Assembly (NCBI GenBank): GCA_964432885.1
Contig: CAYSPG010000001.1
Coordinates: 372,001 to 436,000, forward strand
DNA from: CAYSPG01 sp964432885
GTDB taxonomy: Bacteria > Bacteroidota > Bacteroidia > AKYH767-A > OLB10
DNA: 64,000 nucleotides
Direction of reading: 5' to 3'
The translations under genes were made by a program, and so were the position numbers. The notes under the pieces were generated by a model that did not search any database, was not told where the DNA came from, and was given only the letters and a program-made list of their open reading frames with translations. Positions 1 through 8,900 of the stretch are shown piece by piece; the stretch's first letter is position 1, and each line of letters begins with the position of its first letter.

Positions 1-1761
1 TACAATTCCTGCAACAACAGGTCCGGTATGAATACCAATTCTGATTTCGAAAAATATTTTTCCTGCCGCTTCTCTTTCAACTTTATGTTGATGCATAAAT
101 TGCTGAATATCGATTGCTGCGCTCACCACATCAAAAGCATGTGTGTTGTTAGGAACAGGTAATCCACCAGCACACATGTATGAATCACCAATGGTTTTTA
201 TTTTTTCTATTCCATGTTTGTGAACGATGTTATCAAAAGCACGAAAGCATAAATCAATTTCAGCAACTAATTCTTTTGGAGAAAGTTTTTCAGATAGTTG
301 AGTGAATCCTTTGAAGTCAGTAAACAATACCGATACGTTATCAATTTGTTTTGCCTCTGCATTGCCCTTTTGTTTTAGTTCTTCTGCAACTTCTTCAGGC
401 AAAATATTTAAGAGTAATTCTTCACTGCGTTTTTTCTCCTTTGAAATTCTGTTTCGTTGGCGGTAAACAACAATTAAAAATATCAAAGCACCTGCCAACC
501 CGCCAGCAATAGAATTACGAATCACACGCTGTCGAATATCTTTTTTCTCCTGATCAGCTTTAGCAACCGCTTCCTTTTTATCAAATTCATATTGCATGGC
601 TGACTGCGTGAGTTTTTTATCTTTTTCCATATTAAAGACAGAATCTTTTGCAACAGCATAATTTTTGAAATTTTCAAAAGCCCCTTTTTCGTCCCCAAGC
701 AAGTCGAGTATTTCACTTTTCAATTTATATATTGTTCTGAGTTTTTCAATGTTTTGTAATTCTTTATAAATAGCGATCGAACTATCAGCATTCCGGTTTG
801 CTTCATTCAGGCATTTCTTTTCATCACCATTGAAAAATTTAGCAAGCAACTCCACTCGATTTGCTTGAACAAGTGATAAGTAAATCTGACATTTTTGAAG
901 ATAGGAGAAAGCAACACTGTTTAGGTCAGAAATTTTAGTGCCCATCTCAAATTGCTTTTTAACATATGCCAGCGATTTTTCAATATCGCCTTTATCAAAA
1001 TAAATCGTGCTCATATTTCCAAACGTGGATGTAGCATTAGGAAGATCGTGCATTTCTTCCGCAAAATCAAGACCTCTTTGCAAATATTCCAGTGCCATGT
1101 CAAGTTGATTTTGTTTTTGATAAATCATACCTATGTTTCCAAGAATTTCAGCCATGTACCCTTTTCCGTGACGTGCTTCGTTTAACGCAAGTGCTTTTTG
1201 GAAATAGTCAAGCGCTTCGGGATATTTTTCCAAATCCAAGTGAATGCTTCCAATATTTGATAAGCCTGCTACCACTGCTGCAGTATCTTTTATTTTTTCT
1301 GCGGCTTTTGCGGCTTTAATGTATTGGTCTATTGCCTGCGGGTACTGCGACTGGAAATAATAAACATTTCCCAATGCTCCGTTTGCTTTAGAAACCCCAT
1401 TCAAATCATTTAACTCTTCGCTCAATGCAAGTGCCTTCTGCAAAAACTCTTTTGCTTTTGGATAATCGGAAATAATGATGTGATTCATCCCGAGTACACC
1501 GTTTGCAGTTGCCATTCCTTTATTCCAATTAATTTTTTCAGCCAACTCAAGTGCTTTTTTCCCATAGGTTACACCTTCAGGAGGATTTACAGCCCAGCAA
1601 AACTGACACATGTCAATATATCGTTTCACTTTGTTGCTGTCATCAGGCATTGATGGAACAACTTTATTTAATGAATCAAGATTCAATGAACGGCCATTTT
1701 GCGCAACCATCGAATTGTTGACTCCAAAAAACAAAGCAGTAATTAAATACAGTTTTTTCAT
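1..1761 (-). CDS. TPR-sensor adenylate cyclase, 3' end cut by window edge
   Basis: This is an open frame of 587 codons from an ATG at 1761 running off position 1. It has an N-terminal signal peptide ending near AQN, then TPR-like helical repeats (residues about 40-370). A short charged helix follows, then one membrane segment (about 413-433) and the start of a class III nucleotide cyclase domain (from about 470). Visible cyclase residues are the two metal-binding aspartates (LFTDF and TIGDSY) and the adenine-selecting lysine of KIKTIGD. The transition-state Asn/Arg motif lies beyond the window. The predicted product makes cAMP in the cytoplasm in response to something sensed by periplasmic TPRs; this is inferred from domain order. 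It is the third of three tandem paralogues. A hairpin at 1825-1845 separates it from the second, so it probably has its own promoter. Confidence 0.9.
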   Translation of the reverse strand, partial: MKKLYLITALFFGVNNSMVAQNGRSLNLDSLNKVVPSMPDDSNKVKRYIDMCQFCWAVNPPEGVTYGKKALELAEKINWNKGMATANGVLGMNHIIISDYPKAKEFLQKALALSEELNDLNGVSKANGALGNVYYFQSQYPQAIDQYIKAAKAAEKIKDTAAVVAGLSNIGSIHLDLEKYPEALDYFQKALALNEARHGKGYMAEILGNIGMIYQKQNQLDMALEYLQRGLDFAEEMHDLPNATSTFGNMSTIYFDKGDIEKSLAYVKKQFEMGTKISDLNSVAFSYLQKCQIYLSLVQANRVELLAKFFNGDEKKCLNEANRNADSSIAIYKELQNIEKLRTIYKLKSEILDLLGDEKGAFENFKNYAVAKDSVFNMEKDKKLTQSAMQYEFDKKEAVAKADQEKKDIRQRVIRNSIAGGLAGALIFLIVVYRQRNRISKEKKRSEELLLNILPEEVAEELKQKGNAEAKQIDNVSVLFTDFKGFTQLSEKLSPKELVAEIDLCFRAFDNIVHKHGIEKIKTIGDSYMCAGGLPVPNNTHAFDVVSAAIDIQQFMHQHKVEREAAGKIFFEIRIGIHTGPVVAGIV

Positions 1762-1824
1762 TTTGTTTATTTTTTAATATGAAAATAATTATTCTATTAA
1801 ACATTTTTCTTCACCCAGATAAAA

Positions 1825-1845
1825 ATCAGAATTTCGTTTTCTGAT
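1825..1845 (-). terminator. Weak intrinsic terminator after the second cyclase
   Basis: On the minus strand, just after the stop of the 1849-3942 gene, ATCAGAA and TTCTGAT form a 7-bp stem around a 7-nt loop, followed by five Ts. The stem is AT-rich, so the call is tentative. Position and U-run fit a factor-independent terminator. Confidence 0.45.
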
Positions 1846-1848
1846 ATT

Positions 1849-3942
1849 TTAATTTGGTAGCTCAACAAAATACATATCAATCTCTCCTTTATTCTTTGCA
1901 GAAATTTTTCCGCGATGAGTGCAAGTGAATTTATCCTTTACTAATTCATAGGTGCTTTCACTTATGTTTACTTTTCCTGCTTCTCCTGATGATTCCATTC
2001 TTGAAGCTGTGTTCACCGTATCACCCCAAATGTCGTAAGCGAATTTTTTAACACCAACAATTCCTGCAACTACAGGGCCGGTGTGAATACCAATCCTGAT
2101 TTCAAAAATTTCTTTGCCAGATTTTTTTCTTTCACTCAGGTGCTTTTGCATAAAATGTTGAATTTCTAATGCTGCTCGCACCAAATCTTCAGCGTGTGAT
2201 TTATTTGCAACCGGCAACCCGCCAGCACACATGTACGAGTCTCCTATGGTTTTTATTTTTTCGATGTTGTGTTTGCTGATGATGTTGTCAAACGCCTTAA
2301 AGCATGAATCAATTTCACCTACCAACTCCTGCGGTGAAAGTTTTTCAGAAATTTGTGTAAACCCTTTGAAGTCGGTAAACATTACGGTTACTTCATCAAA
2401 CTGTTTTGCATCGGCACTGCCCTTATTTTTTAATTCTTCCGCAACCTCCTCAGGTAAAATATTCAGCAACAACTCTTCGCTTCTCTGCTTTTCTTTTTGT
2501 ATGCGATTTCGCTGCCTGAAAAAAATTCCGGCAAATAAAAGAACCACGGCAAATCCACCAATAAATCCATTTCGAACAAGTTTTTGTTTTGCAATTTCGG
2601 CCTGCGCTATTGCTTCTTTTTTTTCCTGTTCACTTTTTAAGATGGCTTCTTTCTTCTCGTATTCATATTTAAACTGGCTTTTTACAGAAGATTTTCTGTT
2701 TTTATCATTTTGAACACTGTCTCGCATTTGGACAAACAAATCGTTCATATCAAGTGCTTCCTTCCACCGATTTTTTCTTCTATACAATGCCACTAAGTTT
2801 TCTGCAGCATTACTTATTTCAAGTGGATACCCTAACTCCTTAGCTAAACGAAGCGACTCATTTAAAAAAAATTCAGCTTCCTTATAATTGGATTTTTCAA
2901 GCAACACCTTGCCGAGCAAATTGCCAACCATTGCTGTTCCCCATTTATCTTCAACCTCCTTAAATAACACCAAACTATTTTGAAGAAATTTTTCAGCATC
3001 CGAATAATTCCCGGACTTAATAAAAATCAATCCAATATTTTTTAAAGAATAAGCCTGACCTTGCTTATCATTTATTTCTTCTCTAATCTTGAGCGACCGA
3101 TCATAATATACCAAGGCAGAATCATGTTGATTAGTTGCTTCAAATAAATTTCCAATTCCATTTAACGAATAGCCTATCGAATATTTATCGCCAGTTTCCT
3201 GCTGAATAGCCAAACACCTTTTGTAATATTCAAACGCCTTATCATATTCCTGTTGATCCTTATATAAAGCAGCAATATTTCCCAGTTCCGTAGCAACACC
3301 CGATTTGTCTTTAAACTCTTCAGAAATATTCAACGCCTTAAAATAAAATTCAAGCGCCTCAGACACTTTTCCCTGATTAAGGTATAGCAATCCTAAGTTG
3401 TTATAAGATGTTGCAATTCCTTCTTTATCTCCAAGCTTTATTCTAATACTTAAACTTTTAGTATGGCAGTCAAGTGCTTCTTTAATTTTACCAAGGTCTT
3501 TGTATATGGCAGCCATATTGTTTAGTACAATCGATTCATTTTTTTTATTACCTGTTTTTTGTGCTATAGAAAGTGATTTCTGATAGAAAAAAAGTGCGCT
3601 ATCAATATTTCCTTTTTGCTCATGAAGATATGCAAGCCAACCTGCTGATTCTGATATCCCATTTTCGTATTTAATTTTGGTTGAAAGCGAAAATGCTTGA
3701 CTGCATTTTATAAATGAAAAATCAGGAACAGAATCAAGATAAGCACCTGCAACTTCTATTAAAACATGAACCCTTGTTGTGTCAGGAATACCAGAACCAA
3801 GTAAATTATTTAATGAGTCTAATAGCCGGTTTTGAGCATAGATAACACTTGAAAATGAAATGAGCATAGTCGCAATCATTGTATAAATGAATACGATGCT
3901 TCTGATTTTTTTTAAAATAGATAGACAAAAAAAATTTCTCAT
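1849..3942 (-). CDS. TPR-sensor adenylate cyclase (697 aa)
   Basis: The signal peptide or anchor (1-37) is followed by about eight TPR units (60-400) with typical alternating A/L/Y/G spacing. Then come a K/E-rich coiled linker (about 415-450), one transmembrane helix (about 455-473) and a C-terminal class III cyclase domain (about 510-697). The catalytic set is complete: metal Asp in MFTDF, metal Asp in TIGDSY, Lys and Asp that select adenine (KIKTIGD, YDIWGD), and Asn/Arg in NTASRMES. The predicted reaction is ATP to cAMP plus pyrophosphate. The ATG at 3942 lies one base beyond the stop of the upstream paralogue (3944), so the two are almost certainly cotranscribed and translationally coupled. 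The ligand sensed by the TPR part cannot be told from sequence. Confidence 0.93.
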   Translation of the reverse strand: MRNFFCLSILKKIRSIVFIYTMIATMLISFSSVIYAQNRLLDSLNNLLGSGIPDTTRVHVLIEVAGAYLDSVPDFSFIKCSQAFSLSTKIKYENGISESAGWLAYLHEQKGNIDSALFFYQKSLSIAQKTGNKKNESIVLNNMAAIYKDLGKIKEALDCHTKSLSIRIKLGDKEGIATSYNNLGLLYLNQGKVSEALEFYFKALNISEEFKDKSGVATELGNIAALYKDQQEYDKAFEYYKRCLAIQQETGDKYSIGYSLNGIGNLFEATNQHDSALVYYDRSLKIREEINDKQGQAYSLKNIGLIFIKSGNYSDAEKFLQNSLVLFKEVEDKWGTAMVGNLLGKVLLEKSNYKEAEFFLNESLRLAKELGYPLEISNAAENLVALYRRKNRWKEALDMNDLFVQMRDSVQNDKNRKSSVKSQFKYEYEKKEAILKSEQEKKEAIAQAEIAKQKLVRNGFIGGFAVVLLFAGIFFRQRNRIQKEKQRSEELLLNILPEEVAEELKNKGSADAKQFDEVTVMFTDFKGFTQISEKLSPQELVGEIDSCFKAFDNIISKHNIEKIKTIGDSYMCAGGLPVANKSHAEDLVRAALEIQHFMQKHLSERKKSGKEIFEIRIGIHTGPVVAGIVGVKKFAYDIWGDTVNTASRMESSGEAGKVNISESTYELVKDKFTCTHRGKISAKNKGEIDMYFVELPN

Positions 3943-3943
3943 C

Positions 3944-5842
3944 TTATGTATTCACAAAATACATTTTTATTTTGCCTTTTCCTTTAGCCTCAATTTCTCC
4001 CCTATACTCACAGTTGAACTTATCTTTTATCCATTCAAAGGTTGCACCGCTTACATTTACTTTACCTATTTCGCCCGATGATTCCATTCGTGAGGCTGTA
4101 TTTACGGTATCACCCCAAATATCGTAAGCAAATTTTTTGGTGCCCACTACCCCTGCTACAACTGGGCCTGTATGAATTCCCAATCGCAACTCAAAAAAAG
4201 GTAAGCCTTTTGATTCGCGCTCTTTTTTATTGGCTTCAATAAACTGTTGCATTTCAATTCCGGCTTTAACTACATCAACAGGATGTGTGCTGTTTTTTAC
4301 AGGCAATCCCCCTGCGCACATATATGCATCGCCAATAGTTTTAATTTTTTCAATACCGTACTTGGTAACAATTTTATCAAACTCGCTATAACAATGATTT
4401 ATCTCTGCCACTAATTCCTCAGGCGAAAGTTTTTCTGATGCCTGTGTAAAATTTTTAAAATCGGTAAATAAAACAGATACGGATTCAAAACTCTTTGTTT
4501 GCGCACTACCGGTAGCTTTTAATTCTTCAGCCGTTTCTTCGGGCAAAATATTTAGCAGCAATTCATCACTGCGTTTTTTCTCCTTGCTAATTCGTACGCG
4601 CTGCTTAAAAAAAACTGCAGCAAACAACAACACAATAATAAATCCGCCAATAAAACTATTTCGTACAATTTTTTGCTTGCTTATTTCTTTTTGCTGTAGG
4701 TTTATTTCATTTTCTTTTTTATCCAAATCGAATCCAAATTGCAATGTTCCCAGTTTTTTATCGGTGTTAATATTATAAATGGTATCCTTAATTGCAAGCA
4801 ACATTTCCTGATACTTGTACGCTTCAGCAAAATCTTTTTTATATGAATATGCTAAAGTTAGCCCCTGGTATGCATCTTTTATTTCCTGATTGGCATTAAG
4901 AGGCAAACTTATTTCAAGCGCTTTTTTAAACGCATCAATAGATGCATCAATATCCCCATTGGCATAATACGCCTGGGCCAGTGCTACTAATGACTGAGTC
5001 ATATCAAGTTTTGTTTCAAGTTTAGTGGCAATATCGATGGCTTCCTGATGTGTTTTAATTGCAAGGTCATATTTTTTTTGCCGCACATAAACTTTTCCTA
5101 AATAGTTTAATGAATATGGTGCATCTTCTGTTCCTTCATAGGCCTTAATAGATTCCTGTAAATAAATTAATGCAGTAGAGTCATCATTTAGCTTGTAGTA
5201 TAATTCTCCTAAATTAGCTGTAGAAGTTCCTATCAGGTATTGATCATTAATAATTTTTGCTAATTGGTATGCACGATGGCAATAGTCAAGCGCTTTTTTA
5301 TACGTGGCTTCTTTATTGGTATAAACACTTCCTACATTTACAAGTGATGTAAGTATGCGCAATGTATCATTAAGTTCTTCCGACATTCTTAACGACTGCA
5401 AATGCAATTCAAGTGCTTTGGCCTCATCACCCTGGTTAAAATAAACTGCTCCCTCATTACTAAGCATGTTGGCAACACCTTTTTTATCTCCCAATGCCTC
5501 ATATACTTCAATCGCCTGATTCCATGTTAGAATAGCCTCTTTATACTTTGCCTGCAGGTAATAGCCAATGCCTTTATTTTTTAATGCAAGTGCAAGGCCG
5601 GTTTTAAACCCGGTTTGCTCGGCAATTGTTTTTGCTTCATCAGCAATAATTACTGACGTATCAGGATTGTCGTTAAAATAACTTTTGCTAAGTGAATTAA
5701 GCAAGTTAACTTTTACAGAATCATTTGAAATTGAAAGCAACAACAACTTAAGGCTGTCTGTTTCACCTGCAAAAGAAGCATTACAAAAAACAACGATTGA
5801 AATAAAAATCAGCGCTAACCTGTTTGTAAAATTTAATGACAT
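3944..5842 (-). CDS. TPR-sensor adenylate cyclase (632 aa)
   Basis: This is the first gene of the cyclase tandem, with the same plan as its two neighbours. It has a signal peptide (1-25), TPR repeats (about 40-340), a coiled linker, a membrane helix (about 392-412) and a class III cyclase domain (about 450-632). The catalytic residues are intact (LFTDF, TIGDAY, YDIWGDTVN, NTASRMES), with the Lys/Asp pair expected of an adenylate cyclase. It is about 65 residues shorter than the next gene, mainly through fewer TPRs. The start is an ATG at 5842, and the intrinsic terminator of the giant gene lies just upstream, so transcription must begin in about 35 bp. I could not pick a convincing promoter there. 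Confidence 0.93.
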   Translation of the reverse strand: MSLNFTNRLALIFISIVVFCNASFAGETDSLKLLLLSISNDSVKVNLLNSLSKSYFNDNPDTSVIIADEAKTIAEQTGFKTGLALALKNKGIGYYLQAKYKEAILTWNQAIEVYEALGDKKGVANMLSNEGAVYFNQGDEAKALELHLQSLRMSEELNDTLRILTSLVNVGSVYTNKEATYKKALDYCHRAYQLAKIINDQYLIGTSTANLGELYYKLNDDSTALIYLQESIKAYEGTEDAPYSLNYLGKVYVRQKKYDLAIKTHQEAIDIATKLETKLDMTQSLVALAQAYYANGDIDASIDAFKKALEISLPLNANQEIKDAYQGLTLAYSYKKDFAEAYKYQEMLLAIKDTIYNINTDKKLGTLQFGFDLDKKENEINLQQKEISKQKIVRNSFIGGFIIVLLFAAVFFKQRVRISKEKKRSDELLLNILPEETAEELKATGSAQTKSFESVSVLFTDFKNFTQASEKLSPEELVAEINHCYSEFDKIVTKYGIEKIKTIGDAYMCAGGLPVKNSTHPVDVVKAGIEMQQFIEANKKERESKGLPFFELRLGIHTGPVVAGVVGTKKFAYDIWGDTVNTASRMESSGEIGKVNVSGATFEWIKDKFNCEYRGEIEAKGKGKIKMYFVNT

Positions 5843-5874
5843 ACTAACTATTTAGGTCTTGTAAAAATAAACAA

Positions 5875-5905
5875 AAAAGCCGGCTGTTTATACAAGCCGG
5901 CTTTT
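5875..5905 (-). terminator. Strong intrinsic terminator of the giant gene
   Basis: A perfect 11-bp stem (AAAAGCCGGCT / AGCCGGCTTTT) with a 9-nt loop is followed on the minus strand by a T-rich run (TTTTTTGTTTATTTTT). It begins 19 bases after the stop codon of the giant gene (5925) and separates it from the cyclase tandem. Confidence 0.9.
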
Positions 5906-5924
5906 CGATTGTCAACACTCTATT

Positions 5925-8900
5925 TTATTTTTTGTCATCAACAACAATGCGCGTTGTTTTAACCGACTGGTTATTTGCTTGTAGTTGAACAAAATAAACA
6001 CCGTTGGCAAAATTGCTTACATCCAATATTAAACTGTTTATTCCATTGCTTGCCAATACATCTTTATGCATTACAAGTTTACCATACATATCCACTATCT
6101 TAATTAAATACATTGTATTGTCATATCCGCTGAATTCAATATTTAATTTATCAGATACTGGATTTGGATAAGCCGTAAAGAAATCTTCAGTAATAACCAC
6201 ATTATTCTCATCATTATCGCGACAGCCCAGATTAACATTTATAGTTAGCGTTTTTACTACAGAAGAACCACAAGCATTTTTAGCTTTAACAGTAAGTGTA
6301 GCTGTGGTAGAAGTGGCCGTAGTAAATTTAACTTTAGCTGTTGTGCCTGTAGGTGTAGTTGGATTAACAAATGTAGCACCACCACTTATAGTCCAAGTAT
6401 AAGAAGTGGCTCCTGTTACAGATGAAATGGTATAAGTTACAGATGTATTTGACTTACACACGGTGGTATTCCCGCTAATGTTTCCGGGTTGTGCCGGAGG
6501 TGCACTTACAGCAAGTGTGGATACGACACTTGAACCACAAGCATTATTTGCTTTAACAGTAACATTACCACTACCTGTAAATGATGCACCATAGTTAACT
6601 GTTATGGATGTTCCTGTAGTACTTCCACTTATTGTGGCTCCTGACGGAACAGTCCATGTATAAGAAGTTGCGTACGGCACAGATGCAATTGAATACACCT
6701 GATTTGTTTTTTGGCAGAGATTTACAACCGGGCCGCTAATGGCACCGGGTGCTGCAATTGCAGAATTTAAGGCAAGTGTTGAAATTGAACTTGAACCACA
6801 ACTGTTATTTGCTTTTACAGTAATATTTCCTGTGCCATTAAATCCACTACCGAAATTTACAGTAACCGAATTTCCGGTTGAGCTTCCACTAAATGATGCT
6901 CCAGCAGGCAATGTCCATATATACGATGTTGCACCACTTACTGAAGACACTGAATAAACTTTTCCGCTGGTACCGCATAATCCAGATGTTGGTCCTGATA
7001 TTGCACCAGCATTGGCTGGCAATGAGGTTAATGCCAATGTTGATGTGGGACTGTTACCACAGGCATTAATTGCATAAACCGAAACATTTCCGGATGTAAA
7101 TCCTGAAGGGAATGTAATGTACACTTTGGTGATGCTGCTATCAACTGTAAGTGGATTTCCAGTTAATCCCAATCCGTTTGAAATTACGGCTCCGGAAGGT
7201 GCAGTCCAACGATAAGAAGTTGCATTAGGGAATTTAAGAATCTCATACGTTTTAGTTGAGTTGGCACAAACGCCCTGTGTTGGATTGTTAGAACCGGTAA
7301 ATATTGGAGGCAATACCAGTACACCCAATGAATAAGTAATGCGCAAACCACTTGTTCCAATACAATTATTTGCCTGAACAGAAATTAATGCGGCAATAAA
7401 ACCAGAAGGATAACTTATGTTAACAGAATTTGTTCCCTGGCCTGAACTTATGGTAGCCTGTGTGCCACCACCAATGCTTATCACACTCCATGTATAGCCT
7501 GTAGCGTTGGCAACGGGAGCAATACTATATGTAGAAGTTTGTGGACCACAAATATTTTGAGTACCGGTTATGGTACCGGGAGTGGCGGGTGCAGCCGTGT
7601 AACTAACAATTGTTATAGAACTATTGGCACTACTTCCACAAGCATTGTTAGCTTTAACGCTTACTATTCCACCACTGTATGTATTATTAAACGCAACTGT
7701 AATTGAATTGGTAGATGAACTACCAGTTGCGCCCGCTGGCAAAGTCCATGTATAAGATGTTGCGCCACTTACTGCAGCTACGCTAAACACAACTCCTGTT
7801 TGATTACGGCATGTGCCGGCAGGGCCACTTATTGCGCCCGGTGTTACTGGTGGAAATGAAGATTGACCTACTGTAACACCAGCTGTTGATGTGCATCCTT
7901 TAATATCAGTAACCAATACTGTATAATTTCCAGCTGCAAGTCCTGTAGCTGTCTGTGTCGTTTGTCCTCCTGGCGACCACAGATAACTGTAAGGTGCAAA
8001 ACCATTAGATGGAGACGCAGTAGCGTTTCCATTTGTTAATGGACAAACCGCATTTGTGCTCGACATGATTATTGAAATTGGCAATGGGTTGTTAAGAGTA
8101 ACTGTTGCAGTTGTTGTACATCCATTAAAATCAGTAATCGTGTAATTATATGTACCTGCCCCAGGAACAATAAATGTACCTGTGCCGGTGTAAGGGCCGG
8201 TACCACCTGATGCCACAACTTCAACAGTGCCTGTTCCATTATAGCATGCTATACTTCCAAATGCTGATGCACTTAACGCAGTAGGTGGCTGTATAATTGT
8301 TCCGCTGGTTACACTGGTGCATCCATTGTTATCGGTAACTACAAATGAGTAAGGTCCTGCCGAAACAGTTTGAGTGCCTGTGCCACTATAAGGCAATGTA
8401 CCGCCTGAGGCAGCTATGTTAATAGTTGTTGTACCTCCATAACAAGAAACAGAGGCTGGTGTTGAGGATGCGATTAATTGTAATGGTTCAGAAACATTAC
8501 CACTTACAGATGATGAGCATCCATTAGCATCGGTAACCGTGTATGAATATGCGCCTGCTGAAACAGTAAAAGTACCCGTACCAACATAAGGAGATGTACC
8601 ACCTGTTGCTGCTATTTCTATGGTGGTTGTTTCACCATTACATGCAATGTTCCCAACCGTTTCTGTTAGTACTGGATTTCCAATTACAGTAAGCACTCCG
8701 TTTTCATAAATTACAGGAGCATAGTTATCAACTGTACCAACCTGCACCATGTTAGAAGGAACTATTTGATAAACTCCTGGTGCTAAAGGGCCGTTAGGCA
8801 TCACATTATTTAAGTTATCAAGCACAGTAAACTGTGGTCCGCTTGCTACAACATTACTGTCAACACATTCATATTGATAAATTGAATTGGTAAATGTAAA

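Noticed and set aside
2231..2713. Plus-strand 160-aa open frame opposite the second cyclase
   Set aside because: It covers the antisense of the membrane helix and catalytic domain. No independent signals.
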